Source: Chrysophaeum taylorii (Eukaryota; Sar; Pelagophyceae; Pelagomonadales; Pelagomonadaceae). Taken from it: a stretch of DNA of 28,924 nt. Each line of letters opens with the position of its first letter. The stretch's first letter is position 1. The DNA is taken from NCBI GenBank assembly GCA_029834535.1, contig JAQMWT010000627.1:1-28924 (forward strand), written 5' to 3'. Below the pieces are notes generated by a model. The model did no database searches, was not told the origin of the DNA, and was given only the letters and a program-made list of their open reading frames with translations. A program made the position numbers and the translations under genes. Positions 17,101 to 26,572 of this stretch are shown one piece after another.

Positions 17101-17632
17101 GTCCCATGCCCTCCGTTATCTCAATGGTACTCAAGATCTTGCCCTCGTTCTTGGTCGCGATTCTACCCTTCGTCTCTGTGGTTATTCCGACTCCAGCTGG
17201 GCCGACAACCCCGATGATCGCCACTCCACCACTGGCTATTGTTTTCTGCTTGGTGGCTCTATGATTTCTTACTGCGCTCGCTCTCAAAACCTCATCGCTC
17301 GCTCATCTTTTGAAGCCAAGTTGCTCGCTCTTTACGCCGCCACTGCTGAAATTTCCTGGCTTCTCAAACTTTTTGACGACTTTGATCTCCCTCGTCACAC
17401 GGTTCCTATGTACGTCGATAACAGCACCACCGTCACCCAAGTCCGCCTCCAGTGTATGACAAGACGCACCCGTCACATTGACATTCGGTTTCACAGCACC
17501 GCCGAATACAATCGCAATAAAATCATTGATCTCCAACACATTCCCCGCCTTGACAATCTCAGCGATATCTTCACCCGCAGTACGGAAGCTCATCCCTTCC
17601 TTCGGCTTCGTGCTCGTTATCTCACCTCGTGA
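14150..17632 (+). pseudogene. pol: Ty1/copia pol: end of protease region, integrase, RT, RNase H
   Basis: A single frame covers about 3.5 kb, ending at TGA 17630-17632, with internal stops TAA 15131-15133, TAA 15551-15553 and TGA 16517-16519. The domains are in copia order. The integrase zinc finger (WHARLGH, CSVCALGK) lies at about 14600-14730 and the integrase core at about 14820-15170. RT (LVVRGYTQVHGIDYHDTYSP, KLDVSSAF, VVDDLL at about 16670) spans about 16100-16900. RNase H (YSDSSWAD, FEAK, YVDNS, LSDIF) spans about 17180-17580. The third integrase catalytic residue reads Gly in GVVGRSHR (15161-15163), where Glu is expected. RNase H acidic residues are kept. Gag and most of protease are missing; homology starts near 14150. 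It is decayed by point changes rather than indels. Confidence 0.88.
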
Positions 17633-17897
17633 CTTCGCATGGCATCTCCTGTCTTATTATGCCACAATATTCCATAATATTGCCTCTCATGACGTCTTTC
17701 CACCTTCACGCTTCTCCTCTTTCTCTTTGCACCTGGTACTTACCCTTTTTTTTCCCCTTTTTCATTCTTTTCCAGCACCTGTGTGAGGAACTTGCCCCTT
17801 TTCCCCTTTTCTTTATTTTCCAGCACCTGTGTGAGGAAGCTAGGACACTTACCCCTGCACCACGTATCTAGTATCCCTACGTCACTCCCTTATCGCT
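17633..17897 (+). other. 3' flank of copia pol, pyrimidine-rich
   Basis: After the RNase H stop the sequence is C/T-rich and holds two copies of TTTTCCAGCACCTGTGTGAG (about 17767 and 17816). A 3' LTR would be expected here, but no TG...CA pair or matching 5' LTR can be shown, and the Helitron fragment starts at 17898. Confidence 0.4.
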
Positions 17898-18643
17898 AGT
17901 TCTTTTCGGCTGACTAGGTTTTGTCGGAAGACGACGCCTCGCAACCTCGACCCGTCGCACGGCCACTGCAACGGTACCAGATACATGATCGATCGTGTCG
18001 TTGTCACCGAGGCTCCTCCAACCTGTATCCCTTAAGGCCCGCCGACGCCAAACGATCACCAAGAGCCAGGGCCAGACGCCCCGCGAGGTCGGCGTCCTCT
18101 TGGCGAAGCCCGTCTTCTGCCACGTCCAGCTCCACGTGGCTCTCTGTCTATCGGCAACCCCGAGGATATCCTCTTCTGAGTCGACGACTCCACCCTACCC
18201 CACACGTGCTGCGCAATACCGATAAGCCCCCTCCCGGCGTCTACACGCGCACTATAGGTTAACTTACTGGGACCAGGCGAACTTACTGGGGTTTGAGATT
18301 GGGACTAGGTGAACTTAGTGACCAGGTGAACTTACTGGGACCAAGTGAACTTAGTGACCAGGTGAACTTACTGGGACCAAGTGAACTTACTGGGGTTTTT
18401 AGAGTGAACGCAAAGGCTAGCGGCGTGTACGGATCAAAGCGGCTTAGATTGGCGGAGGTGAGAGCGACGAGCTCGAAGGAGAGTGGGGTGAGTGGGTGTG
18501 AGCACGAGTGGGCTTACAGTGTAAGTTACACCGAACTTACTGGGGTTAGAGATTGGGACTAGGTGAACTTACTGGGACCACGTGAACTTACTAGGGTTAG
18601 AGATTGGGACTAGGTGAACTTACTGGCCTGCACTTGTCGCTAG
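17898..18643 (+). mobile_element. Helitron C-terminal helicase fragment and 3' end, copy 2
   Basis: This is a direct repeat of 11551-12344. It contains NLDPSHGHCNGTRYMIDRV (from 17943), ITKSQGQT and PVFCHVQLHVAL, the 19-bp repeat units and the same terminal CTAG (18640-18643) followed by T. Relative to copy 1 it lacks about 77 bp (after CGCCTCG at about 17941) and has few substitutions. Asn-to-Thr in the TINKSQGQ motif and the frameshifts show it is non-functional. Homology between copies stops just after CTAGTCT at both places. Confidence 0.8.
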
Positions 18644-18766
18644 TCTAACGCCCCATTCCAGTTGTCACACGTATCTTGGTTGAATAAACGTTTACTGTTA
18701 GAGAGCAAACATGAGGGTTCACTGACAAAACAAGGGCCGCCGTGATCAAGCTGTCAGCGGTTCTGC

Positions 18767-19402
18767 ATGTCGCGCTCTGACTCCGGAGCGTCCTTCGACT
18801 TCGAAACGAACGACGAGGAGAACGGTATCGATGCGGGCTTCGCTCAGGTCGAGCGGGAGCGTGGTGGTAACACGCCGACGTCGGTTGACCACGACGCAGA
18901 GAAAGAAAGCAAGAAGTCGCGTGTCCTGACGAAGGTAAACGACTTTGAGAGATCGCGGCGCACGCTGTCGCAGCTCAGAGCGTGCAAACACGAGGCTCCA
19001 CTTTACTCGACATAACCTAAATGCCAAGTTCAGCGTGTGTGTTCGCGAGGCCGACTTGCAGCAGAAGATCTTCGACACGGGCGGCAAGTTGGCGGCGTGT
19101 ACAACAACATGGTTAATAACAGCGCGACAGCGTTGTCGTTCAATTGCAAGATACAAGGCTGCAGCTTCTCTGTGCGTGCTGCTCGTTGTGATGTGCAAGT
19201 AGACAATATCGTTACGTGTGCTGAAAGGCACACCTGCTCCGAACCTTCGTGCAGACAAAGATCCAGCTATCGCGCGAAGCACTTCTGCGAGGCCGTGTCG
19301 GTCCTCATCAAGGGCGATGGAGGGCAAGTCAGGCGCCTCTTCTCGGCATATGCGTTTGATATACATCTGCAACAAATGTCATCCGCTAAAGGCACGAGAT
19401 GA
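18767..19402 (+). pseudogene. MULE-like transposase N-terminal fragment with zinc motif
   Basis: An acidic start (MSRSDSGASFDFETNDEENG) is followed, after stop and frame changes around 19013-19110, by FNCKIQGCSFSVRAARC and CAERHTCSEPSC. The C-x4-C ... H-x-C spacing resembles the N-terminal DNA-binding zinc motif of Mutator-like transposases, and the MULE at 21833 has a comparable stretch (CTQPTCSHLFDARRRE ... DPDC). No DDE catalytic region follows. The upstream side is cut by Helitron copy 2, the downstream side leads to a repeat array. Assignment rests on motif spacing and context. Confidence 0.5.
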
Positions 19403-19561
19403 CGAACCGGGGTCGTTCGCTGTAGTCTGTCATAAACATCGAACTAACAAGGTGCATCCGAACAATCTTGGGCGACGAAACAGCGCGGTATCAGCGCTGT
19501 CTCGCGCAGACATTGCTTGTGGATGTTGTTCTGCGAGTGTTCGCATGTTGATGCGTGTGTA

Positions 19562-19740
19562 TGGTCAAACTTGGAGGCTTTGTGACCACACTTGTAACAT
19601 CGTTGATGAATCTTTGTGATCAAACTTGCGGCCTTGTGATCAAACTTCATTTCGAGTAATCAAACTTGCATGTATGTGACAAAACTTGCATCTTTTTGTG
19701 ATCAAACCTAATTCAATTCGGTGTGATCAAATTCCGAACA
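19562..19740. repeat. Array of about 20-bp repeats, core TGATCAAACTTG
   Basis: Degenerate units begin near 19562, 19583, 19604, 19617, 19637, 19657, 19677, 19699 and 19724, mostly 20-22 bp apart. The core is TGATCAAACTTG with variable 8-bp spacers. The same core in the same orientation recurs at 20685-20885. It may be the sub-repeated end of a DNA transposon related to the preceding fragment. Confidence 0.7.
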
Positions 19741-19833
19741 ATCACATCAAAATTGTCATATTCGAGACTCGTACTGATGACTGGGTTAGAATTACAGGGG
19801 TGGTGTCAGCGATCTTCCGGAGCGAGGCTGTCG

Positions 19834-20480
19834 ACGTCTTGACATCCCTTCGCGCCGCAGCTTGTATTTGCCGACTTTCTCGTACAGTGCTCGACGGTGC
19901 AGCAGCAGCGGGAGATCTTGCGGCGGGGCGGGGTTGTCGAGATGCTCGAGGAGGAGGAGGATAAGGAGGTGTTCACTTACGGTCGTGCGAGTTGTTTATG
20001 CAGGCGCAACGGCACGTGTTCGCGTTGCCGTCCCATGTCCAAGCTGGACAGCTAACTCCGGATCGGGTACGCGACGGTGAGGAACTCCTGAGCGTGGTCC
20101 ATTACGGTCCCGCACAAGTGTGGGACTACAATCATTGGGTGCGCCAGGGGCGTTCCTCGCGCAGTTTCTCGAGGTCGTCGAGTTTCGCGTTCTCGACCCC
20201 GAGTCGATTATCTAAGACGCGCTCCCTCTCGGATTTTGGGATGCAGAATGGGGTGATCCGTCTCACGCAGGCCATGTATGTCTGGTGTCCGATGTCCGCT
20301 TGTCGCTGAAGAATGACGTACGACCACGGCAACTCCACCGTGGTGAGTCGCGGTTTGGGTGGCTTCTACGAACGATGGAAGGTACGAGAATGGGCCCAGC
20401 TTAAGTACGCCAAGCCGCGGGAATCTGCTCTCGAGGCCGCGCGTCGCTGCCCGCTCTCCTTGCGTATCGCCGCGCTGTCT
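19834..20480 (+). pseudogene. Decayed coding fragment, unknown
   Basis: Coding-like pieces in successive frames include LVFADFLVQCSTVQQQREIL, an EMLEEEEDKEVFTYG segment, GQLTPDRVRDGEELLSVVHY with VWDYNHWVRQ, and AQFLEVVEFRVLDPE. Several stops and frame changes separate them. No family recognised. It lies between two arrays of the same 20-bp repeat and may belong to the same transposon family. Confidence 0.33.
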
Positions 20481-20684
20481 TAGGATCTCCTTCTAAGGCG
20501 GTCATGGGGGGTGCCCATGCCGCGCGTGTAACGCCACGGTAGATTCTGCGTAGCTGCACCACCTAGCTCTCGTTTTAAAAGAATTTTCGCACCAAAAGCG
20601 CTCACGCGGCCCCTTAAAAAGGCCACCTTAAGTTTGATTTTAAAAGCCAAAGTTTGGTCAATACCGTGGAAGTTCGAGGAGTAG

Positions 20685-20885
20685 TGATCAAACTTGTCGA
20701 CCAAACTTACAAGGTTATTAATCAAACTTGAAGGGTTGGTTGATCAAGCTTAATGCAACTTCGGAGTGACCAAACTTAACTGATCAAACTTATATTGAAA
20801 GTGACCAAACATGTGAATTTGTCCTTAAACATACATCAAATCGAGCAAACTTGAAAGAAATTGACCAAGCTTGTTGACCAATCCT
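20685..20885. repeat. Second array of about 20-bp repeats, core TGATCAAACTTG
   Basis: Units begin near 20685, 20698, 20719, 20741, 20781, 20802, 20822, 20842 and 20862, with a step of about 20-22 bp. Orientation equals the array at 19562. Just upstream (about 20632-20660) two copies of AAGTTTG in the opposite direction occur. The array ends about 90 bp before the left end of the MULE. Confidence 0.7.
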
Positions 20886-20970
20886 GACCGATCCCAATAA
20901 AAAATGTGCTAAAAGTTAGAGAGCTAACCCTAGGATAGGGGGGTACTAACCCTAAATCAAATTGAATTAT

Positions 20971-21255
20971 TCGGTTATATGTGTCCTTTAAGAGGTGCAA
21001 ATTGTTATATGTGATTTTGAAACTGAAATTGGTATATGTAAACCGCTTAACCAAGTATTGTTATAAGTGTCATTAATATACATATAATTGTCAAAAGTGT
21101 CACTAATATAAAGAAATTGGTATAGAGGCCGCCACTGTAAAAATATTTTAATAAGTGTCACAGGTTTTTGTAAAATTGTTATGAGTGTTACTTTTATTCT
21201 GGTAAAATATTATTTAGCGTCACATTTCTTTTTTAATTGTAATAAGTGTCGCAAG
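20971..21255 (+). repeat. Left MULE terminus: ten repeats phased at about 30 bp
   Basis: Units approximating AATTGTTATAAGTGTCACTA place their GTGTC-like core at 20981, 21011, 21038, 21067, 21097, 21126 (degenerate), 21155, 21185, 21217 and 21246, steps of 27-32 bp. The right terminus carries the reverse complement. Such phased repeats could be transposase binding sites on one face of the helix. Confidence 0.78.
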
Positions 21256-21332
21256 TTTGAGTTGCTTCACATTGCTTTCCTTGCCCCTGGCGGTTACCCC
21301 TTTCGGTTTGAACCTCGTGGGCAGTTTGAAGG

Positions 21333-24091
21333 TTGGACGACAGGAAGGAAGCGGTCCTCAACCTGCTCGGTACCCTCGAGAAGTCAAGGGCACGGTCGGA
21401 GCAAGGTAAGAAGTTAGCGCGCATAATCCTTTCCTGCCGTAAGCAGCGCGCTCCAGTCTCCGGAGTTGTTGCCACCAAGCTAGAGGAGAGCGTGCTGCAG
21501 ACAGAAAGTGCCGCCGATGACATCAGTGCCGCCGACGATGGCTCCTGTGTCGCAGAACTTAGCAGCGGTGGCAATCGCGCTCGGCGAGTCGTCGGAGGAG
21601 GAGAGTTTTGGGGAGGAAGAGATTGAGCAGGAGGCCGCGGCGCTCGTGCGGCGCGCGGCTTTGACGGAGTCCGAGAAGAAGGCCAATAAGGCCAAGGCTG
21701 ATAAGGAGCCTGCAAGGCACGGATCGCGGCGGAGGACGAGGAGCAGTCCTGGCGCGCTCCGCGCTCGCTGAGGGAGCTCAGTGCGGTCGACTGGGATAAA
21801 GAACTGCGCGCCGAGGAGTTGTTACACGCGCCGTGCTGAACTCGCACAACGGCGAGAAGGAAGAGTCGGTGACGAGCTGGAAATCCAAAAAGGGTGCGCT
21901 GGTGACGGCGATGGAGTACTCCGAGGCCTCGGGTGCGTCGTTCCTTACGTTCGTCGACACGGCCCATTCGCGCTCCAAAGTCAAGCCCGTCAACAACCGT
22001 ACGCAGCTGCGAACGGTCTGTACGCAGCCGACGTGTTCCCATTTATTCGACGCCCGCCGCCGCGAGGTCTCAGGCGTCGCGTCCTGGAAGCTTGTAAACT
22101 TCAAGCGACACGACCCGGATTGCGTGATGCTCTCGGTCAATGGGCGTCGTGATAGACAAGACGCCGACTCGCACCCGCACCGCGATCGCAGGACGGCTTA
22201 CTCGGCGGAAGTCTTGGCTCAAGCCGCCGTGCAGTCCCAAAGGGGAAACCGCATGTCCGATCCCCGCTCAGGTGTCAAGGCGGTACTCGCACCCATTTGT
22301 CTTGTGACCCCTCCCGAAGACCTAGTAACGCGTGTGGCGTCGATGGCTGCCCTCCAGCTCCGTGGAAAGCCGAGCGACAACCTGAAGAAGATCAAGCCTT
22401 ACATCCAAGCGCCACAGGACGAGGGCTGGCACGCCAAGTTGCTCACAGCCACCGCCGATCAAATAAACGCTATCGTCGTAGCACGCGCCAAGGCGGACCT
22501 CAAGCACTTGAAAAAGGGCCGGCCCCGTGAGAAGCAGGTTACCCTAGACGAGGCAACGTTGCCGCGGGCCGATCCGGACAAGGTCGATTACAGGGACTGG
22601 GTCGTCGCTCCGCGCACGACCTGGAGTATGCTCCAGGGCAACTTGATCAAGCCAGTGTTTGCGGCCGATTTCGCCAGGGCCAAGCATGTCGACGGCGGTA
22701 ATTTCGGCGCCGTGACGGGCTACGACTCGAACTACCACATCACTCCCCACGTCTTCATGCACACCACCGAGAACCAGTCTACCGAGAGCTGGTCCCGACT
22801 GTTCCGCGAGGATGAGGAGTACTACGGCGAGGAAAAGATCGCTACCACATCACTCCCCACGTCTTCATGCACACCACCGAGAACGAGTCCACGGAGAGCT
22901 GGTTCCGACTGTTCCGCGAGGGTAAGGAGTACTACGGCGAGGAAAAGATCGACACTGCCACCACCGTGTTCATCGTCGACGGCGATAAGGGCGGTGCTGC
23001 CGCTATTCAGAATGAAATTCATCGTGGACGCATGTTTCTGTGCGAGGAGCACAGAGGAACCTTGCTCGCCGGCAAATCCGGCACCAAGGGAGCCAAGGAT
23101 CGGCACTTCAACTTCGTATTCGTCCGAGTCTCGCAATGTCGCCTTTTGTCACTCTCAATGTTGTCAATCTCGTGTTAGCGACAGACGTTTCACAGGCGGA
23201 GGCGACGAGCGAGCACGCACAGCAGGTTGCGTACGAGAAACTCTCGCCGAAGGAAAAATCGTTCGTGGACAATTTCCCACGAGATGTTCAGTGCGCGCTG
23301 CAGAACGCGGGTCTCCTCCACAAGAAGCACACCTCAAACCAGGTCGAGTCGCTCTGGTCTCTGCTAAAGGAGGTCCGGGAAACCGAGGACCCGGCGGCTG
23401 CACTTGTTCGTTTCGTCGAGATGAGCGAGGAGAAGATTGACAAGTACGCGACAGAGGCGAGCAGCATGTCGACATTTGCGACGACAAAGCGATCGGCAAG
23501 CTCGCCGAGGTCGAAGTGGCCGCGAGGGATCAAGTGACGCGCATCGCCTGGTCTGGCGGGGGGGTGGGGCAGGCGCGCGCCTTCTGCAGTCGACGCGTCT
23601 TCCACGTGAATATCCACCATGACTGCCCAACCTGCGATTGTGGCGGACCCCAAGTCAACGAGTTTCCGTACATTCACGTTTCCGCTGTTATCAATGAGTG
23701 CGCGGACAAGACGCTGCAGGAGTGCGTCTCGCGCCTCGACACGACGGCCCTGATGAAGTCTCAGTACCTTGCCGCCGGCCAGTTGCCTGTGCTGGACTTT
23801 GGCTCGGTGGTCCCGGCCGAGACGGCCCTTACCAAGCCGCTCGCCGTCCCACGGCCTCGCGGAAGGCCCAAAATGAAGCGCGGCGGTGGCCGCAACGACG
23901 CCGTCAAGGCCGCTGTGAAGAGGATGAGAGCGGAGCGGAATCACCAACGGATGGACGACAGTGGCGACGACGAGGAGAGGAAGGAGAGCGAAGAGGAACC
24001 CCACCGTCATCTTCGCCAGACAGCCGCTCGGGCAGCCCATGCCAGCGCTGAGGCTTTTCGCCAGCTCCCGGGTAACAACGCCGTTCTCTAA
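21333..24091 (+). pseudogene. MULE transposase, frameshifted
   Basis: Consecutive coding pieces lie in different frames. An N-terminal segment (21333-21600) and an acidic, Lys-rich segment (to 21771) come first. The main frame from 21833 has a zinc-type motif (VCTQPTCSHLF ... DPDC) and a long linker. Then comes the catalytic region: GYDSN-HITPHVF, TESW and VFIVDGDKGGAAAI followed by CEEH, which fits the MULE DDE order. TSNQVESLWSLLKEVRE (about 23330-23380) is the conserved N-x2-ES segment. The SWIM-like finger reads CPTCDCG ... FPYIH (about 23620-23680), with Tyr replacing the usual Cys before x-His. An AT-hook-like PRPRGRPKMKRGG follows. Breaks: TGA near 21837, a 110-bp duplication at 22732-22951, and shifts near 23140 and 23500. 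It cannot encode one full transposase as it stands. Confidence 0.8.
22732..22951 (+). repeat. 110-bp tandem duplication inside the transposase core
   Basis: The segment starting CTACCACATCACTCCCCAC at 22732 is repeated from 22842 with a few substitutions. 110 is not divisible by three, so the duplication moves the downstream VFIVDGDKGG region out of the upstream frame. Confidence 0.88.
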
Positions 24092-24640
24092 ACAGGCTCC
24101 ACTCGCTCCCAACCATCACCGTCATTTCAATATCGGCAACTTGGACCTCGTCAGCGTCATCATCTTCTTAAGAAGACTATCATCACCGAAGCAGCTCGGC
24201 TCCTCCTACCTCCCTACGTCCCTCCCTCCTGTGTCGCACCTGGCGACTCCATACAAGTCCGCACAACAACACCATCGTCACCTGAATCTCAGACTGACGA
24301 TTCTTCGCTCAACACAAACGATGTAAAGCGCAAAATTTAATAAGAGGCCGCGAGCTGCTTTAAATGCATGGCAGGTAGTGCTGGTAAAGCGACGCGCGAG
24401 AAAATAACCGAGCGGCGAGCCGTGCCGTGTCGTGTCGTCCCGTCTTGTGACGTGATATCGCCATCGCCGTTGGAGAGAAGAGGATAAGATGGAAGAGCGC
24501 GTGCCCGCGCGCCACAGCAGGCACCCGCGCCGCCTGCAGCGGCGCGCTGCGTTGAGGTGCGTCACCTGCTGCGGCGCGCTGTGTTGAGTCATCGTATCAC
24601 GTGACAATAGTGTAGCACTGATAGCAATTATTACACGATA
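24092..24640. other. Region between MULE transposase and right terminus
   Basis: No gene was recognised. It holds a GC-rich part with two imperfect copies of GCGGCGCGCTGCGTTGAG (about 24540 and 24575) around the palindrome GGTGCGTCACC, and probably includes the 3' UTR of the transposase. Confidence 0.4.
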
Positions 24641-24674
24641 CACGACACTTACACAAAGAGCGTCAAAAAAAAAA

Positions 24675-24963
24675 GTGACACTGATAAGAGTTTACAAGTA
24701 AGTTGCGACAATACTTAAATTTAAACGCAAAAGTTGTGACATTAATAACAATTAAATAAAAAAAAGTGACATGTAAAAATATTACAAAAAATAGGACGTG
24801 ACACTTATAACATTAAAATACAATTTGTGACACATAATACAATTTACAGAAAAAAGTGACACTTAAAACATTTTATGTACATGAAATGACACTTATAACA
24901 ATTAAATGTACTAAAATTTCACATATAACAAATATTATAGTTCATGTGACACATATAGCCACC
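24675..24963 (-). repeat. Right MULE terminus: ten repeats phased at about 30 bp
   Basis: Units approximating GTGACACTTATAACAATTAAA place their GTGAC core at 24675, 24705, 24736, 24766, 24798, 24827, 24856, 24886, 24918 (TTCAC, degenerate) and 24946, steps of 28-32 bp. They are the reverse complement of the left-terminus units. One or two more degenerate units may lie upstream (about 24642). Confidence 0.8.
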
Positions 24964-25031
24964 GTGCTGAATCGAATTTTGTATCTCTACGCCCTCGCAG
25001 ATTGAGCTCGGTAAGCGAAATCGGGATCAAA

Positions 25032-25745
25032 CTAAGCACGAAAAGACTTTCCATCGACAAGTATATGGGGAGTGTTCTGGGCGGAATTGTACGGTGAAAG
25101 AGTAGCGGAAAGAGCAACTTGATGAGATGGTGGTGAAGAAGAGGTGGAATGAACACCGTAGGCGTTCTTGAACTTGTGGAACAAGTTGCGGGAAAGAAGT
25201 TTCGGAAAATGATCAGCGATCTGGTAGTGAGTAGGACACCAGAGGGGACGAATGACCGAGTTAGCCTGGTAGTCTCGAATGCGAAATTCTTGTAAATTGG
25301 CATGACGAGAGGGAGCACGGACTTTAGGGTGATTAGCGACATGTATTGCGCTAGCGTTGTCATTAAGCAGGGGGATAGCGTGAGCTTGATCACGTAAAAA
25401 CAGATAGGGGTGTGAAGAGAAGATCTTATGAAACCATTGGCATTCATCAGCGGCTGCGCTAGCGGCGATGCGTTCGGCTTCCATGGTGCTTTTGGCAGTA
25501 AGGGTTTTGCGTTTGCTAGACCAAAATACGAGGCTGCCAAATACGAAAATACATGCACCAGAATGAAATCTTAAGCGAGGGTCAGAACGGTCAGCGAAAC
25601 TGGCATCAGTAAAACAAATAATGGCGAACGAAGATGATGCAATTCTGGATAGTTGCCGATCAGATGCTGAACAATGGGCGTAATAGAGGGGCAGTCGGAT
25701 GAATAGTCTAGATAATCATTCGGGGTACCCTTCAAATAGCGTCCA
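25032..25745 (-). pseudogene. pol: Ty1/copia RT end and RNase H fragment
   Basis: The minus strand gives GRYLKGT (about 25733), the usual end of copia RT. After one frame change comes CFTDASFADRSD, LVFWSSKRKTLTAKSTMEAE, LLNDNASAIHVANHP and HYQIADHFPKLL, ending at TGA or TAG by 25032. This is the copia RNase H series of acidic motifs (D-E-D-D). It is unlike the copia pol at 14150-17632 at residue level, so it is another family. It is truncated on the RT side at about 25750 by the next LTR and on the 3' side by the MULE. Confidence 0.8.
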
Positions 25746-25753
25746 GAGAAATC

Positions 25754-26054
25754 TGCTGCCTCTTACCCTTATCCGTCCGTTGAGAACGTGATCTCTTCCT
25801 TACGCTTCTTCTTCCTTTCTACACAATCAAATAGTCCTCTGATTTGTGCCTACGCTCATCATCATGGTCTAGCGCGTCCCGAGGTATGTAGGACTATACA
25901 CTTAACCTTTCTCGTGTAGTTCTAGATGCCGCCTGTCGTGTTCTGAGGATATAGGGAACATAACCTTCATTCCCCGAATTAACCTTTCCAGACGTACACG
26001 ATGAGACGGGATGGTTTCCCAGGTGACTTACCACTGCTTGCTAAATGCTCTGCA
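25754..26054 (+). repeat. Candidate 5' LTR of the right-edge copia-type element
   Basis: The right end is fixed as CTCTGCA immediately before the primer binding site. The left end is inferred: the copia fragment stops near 25745, and a TGCTGCC start at 25754 would give about 300 bp. Without the 3' LTR this boundary is not proven. Confidence 0.45.
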
Positions 26055-26068
26055 GGTTATGGGCCCAG
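26055..26068 (+). promoter_or_regulatory. Primer binding site, initiator tRNA-Met anticodon arm (copia type)
   Basis: GGTTATGGGCCCAG follows the CA end of the LTR directly. It is identical to the minus-strand site at 3024-3037 and matches the copia half-tRNA primer site as remembered. A leader of about 500 bases follows before the first gag ATG. Confidence 0.75.
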
Positions 26069-26572
26069 GCGGGTCCCTGAGAAACCATGTGTCAACATGC
26101 ACGTAACCTATGGGTATTGGGTCGTTACCGCGCCGACCTAGCCTCGACATGTGACACGCTTGTCAATATATCGCCATTACCATTGGGCTGTATATAATAT
26201 CTTTTGCATACGTGATCGTGTAACCTTGTGTGCACCTGTTCATAGCTTCGTATTGTCATGTTAATGTTGATGTGTGTGTAATTGGCTAACCTGTACTCTT
26301 GCACACATGTTATGGAATATTTTGGGTACGTCCACTCGTACATTCCATGGCAATGCTTAACAAGCTCCTTGAGAGCACCAAAACTAACCAGCTGCCTGAG
26401 TGACTACGCTTAGCGACACTACTCTGGACTCACAGCTTGCACAGTCGTCATATAGACACATTTTCCATCGAAAAATCGATGAGTGTACATAGACACCGAT
26501 AGACAGACCCCCTTAGAATGTCTAGACAGTGTCAACTGCGTGACTGAACCCACAGGTTCCCCGTCAACTGCT
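26069..26572 (+). other. 5' leader of the right-edge element
   Basis: No gene was recognised. A TATA-like GTATATAATATC lies near 26190. In the gag frame an open stretch without ATG precedes the start at 26573 (from about 26483, GTG). Confidence 0.45.

Larger units (their letters stand above)
20971..24963 (+). mobile_element. Mutator-like element (MULE) with iteron-built terminal inverted repeats
   Basis: An approximately 4-kb element has inverted, AT-rich ends made of about 30-bp repeats and a broken MULE transposase inside. The outermost bases match as an inverted pair: GGTTATATGTGTC on the left against GTGACACATATAGCC on the right. A 9-bp target duplication could not be shown, so the exact ends are uncertain. 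On the right it abuts a copia RT/RNase H fragment. Confidence 0.72.

Noticed and set aside
16214..17287. Long minus-strand open frame (about 357 codons) opposite copia RT/RNase H
   Set aside because: It is antisense to clear RT and RNase H motifs, and its own translation has no recognisable domain; a shadow of the codon bias of pol.
17633..17897. 3' LTR of the copia element
   Set aside because: No TG...CA pair, polypurine tract or second copy could be shown in the window.
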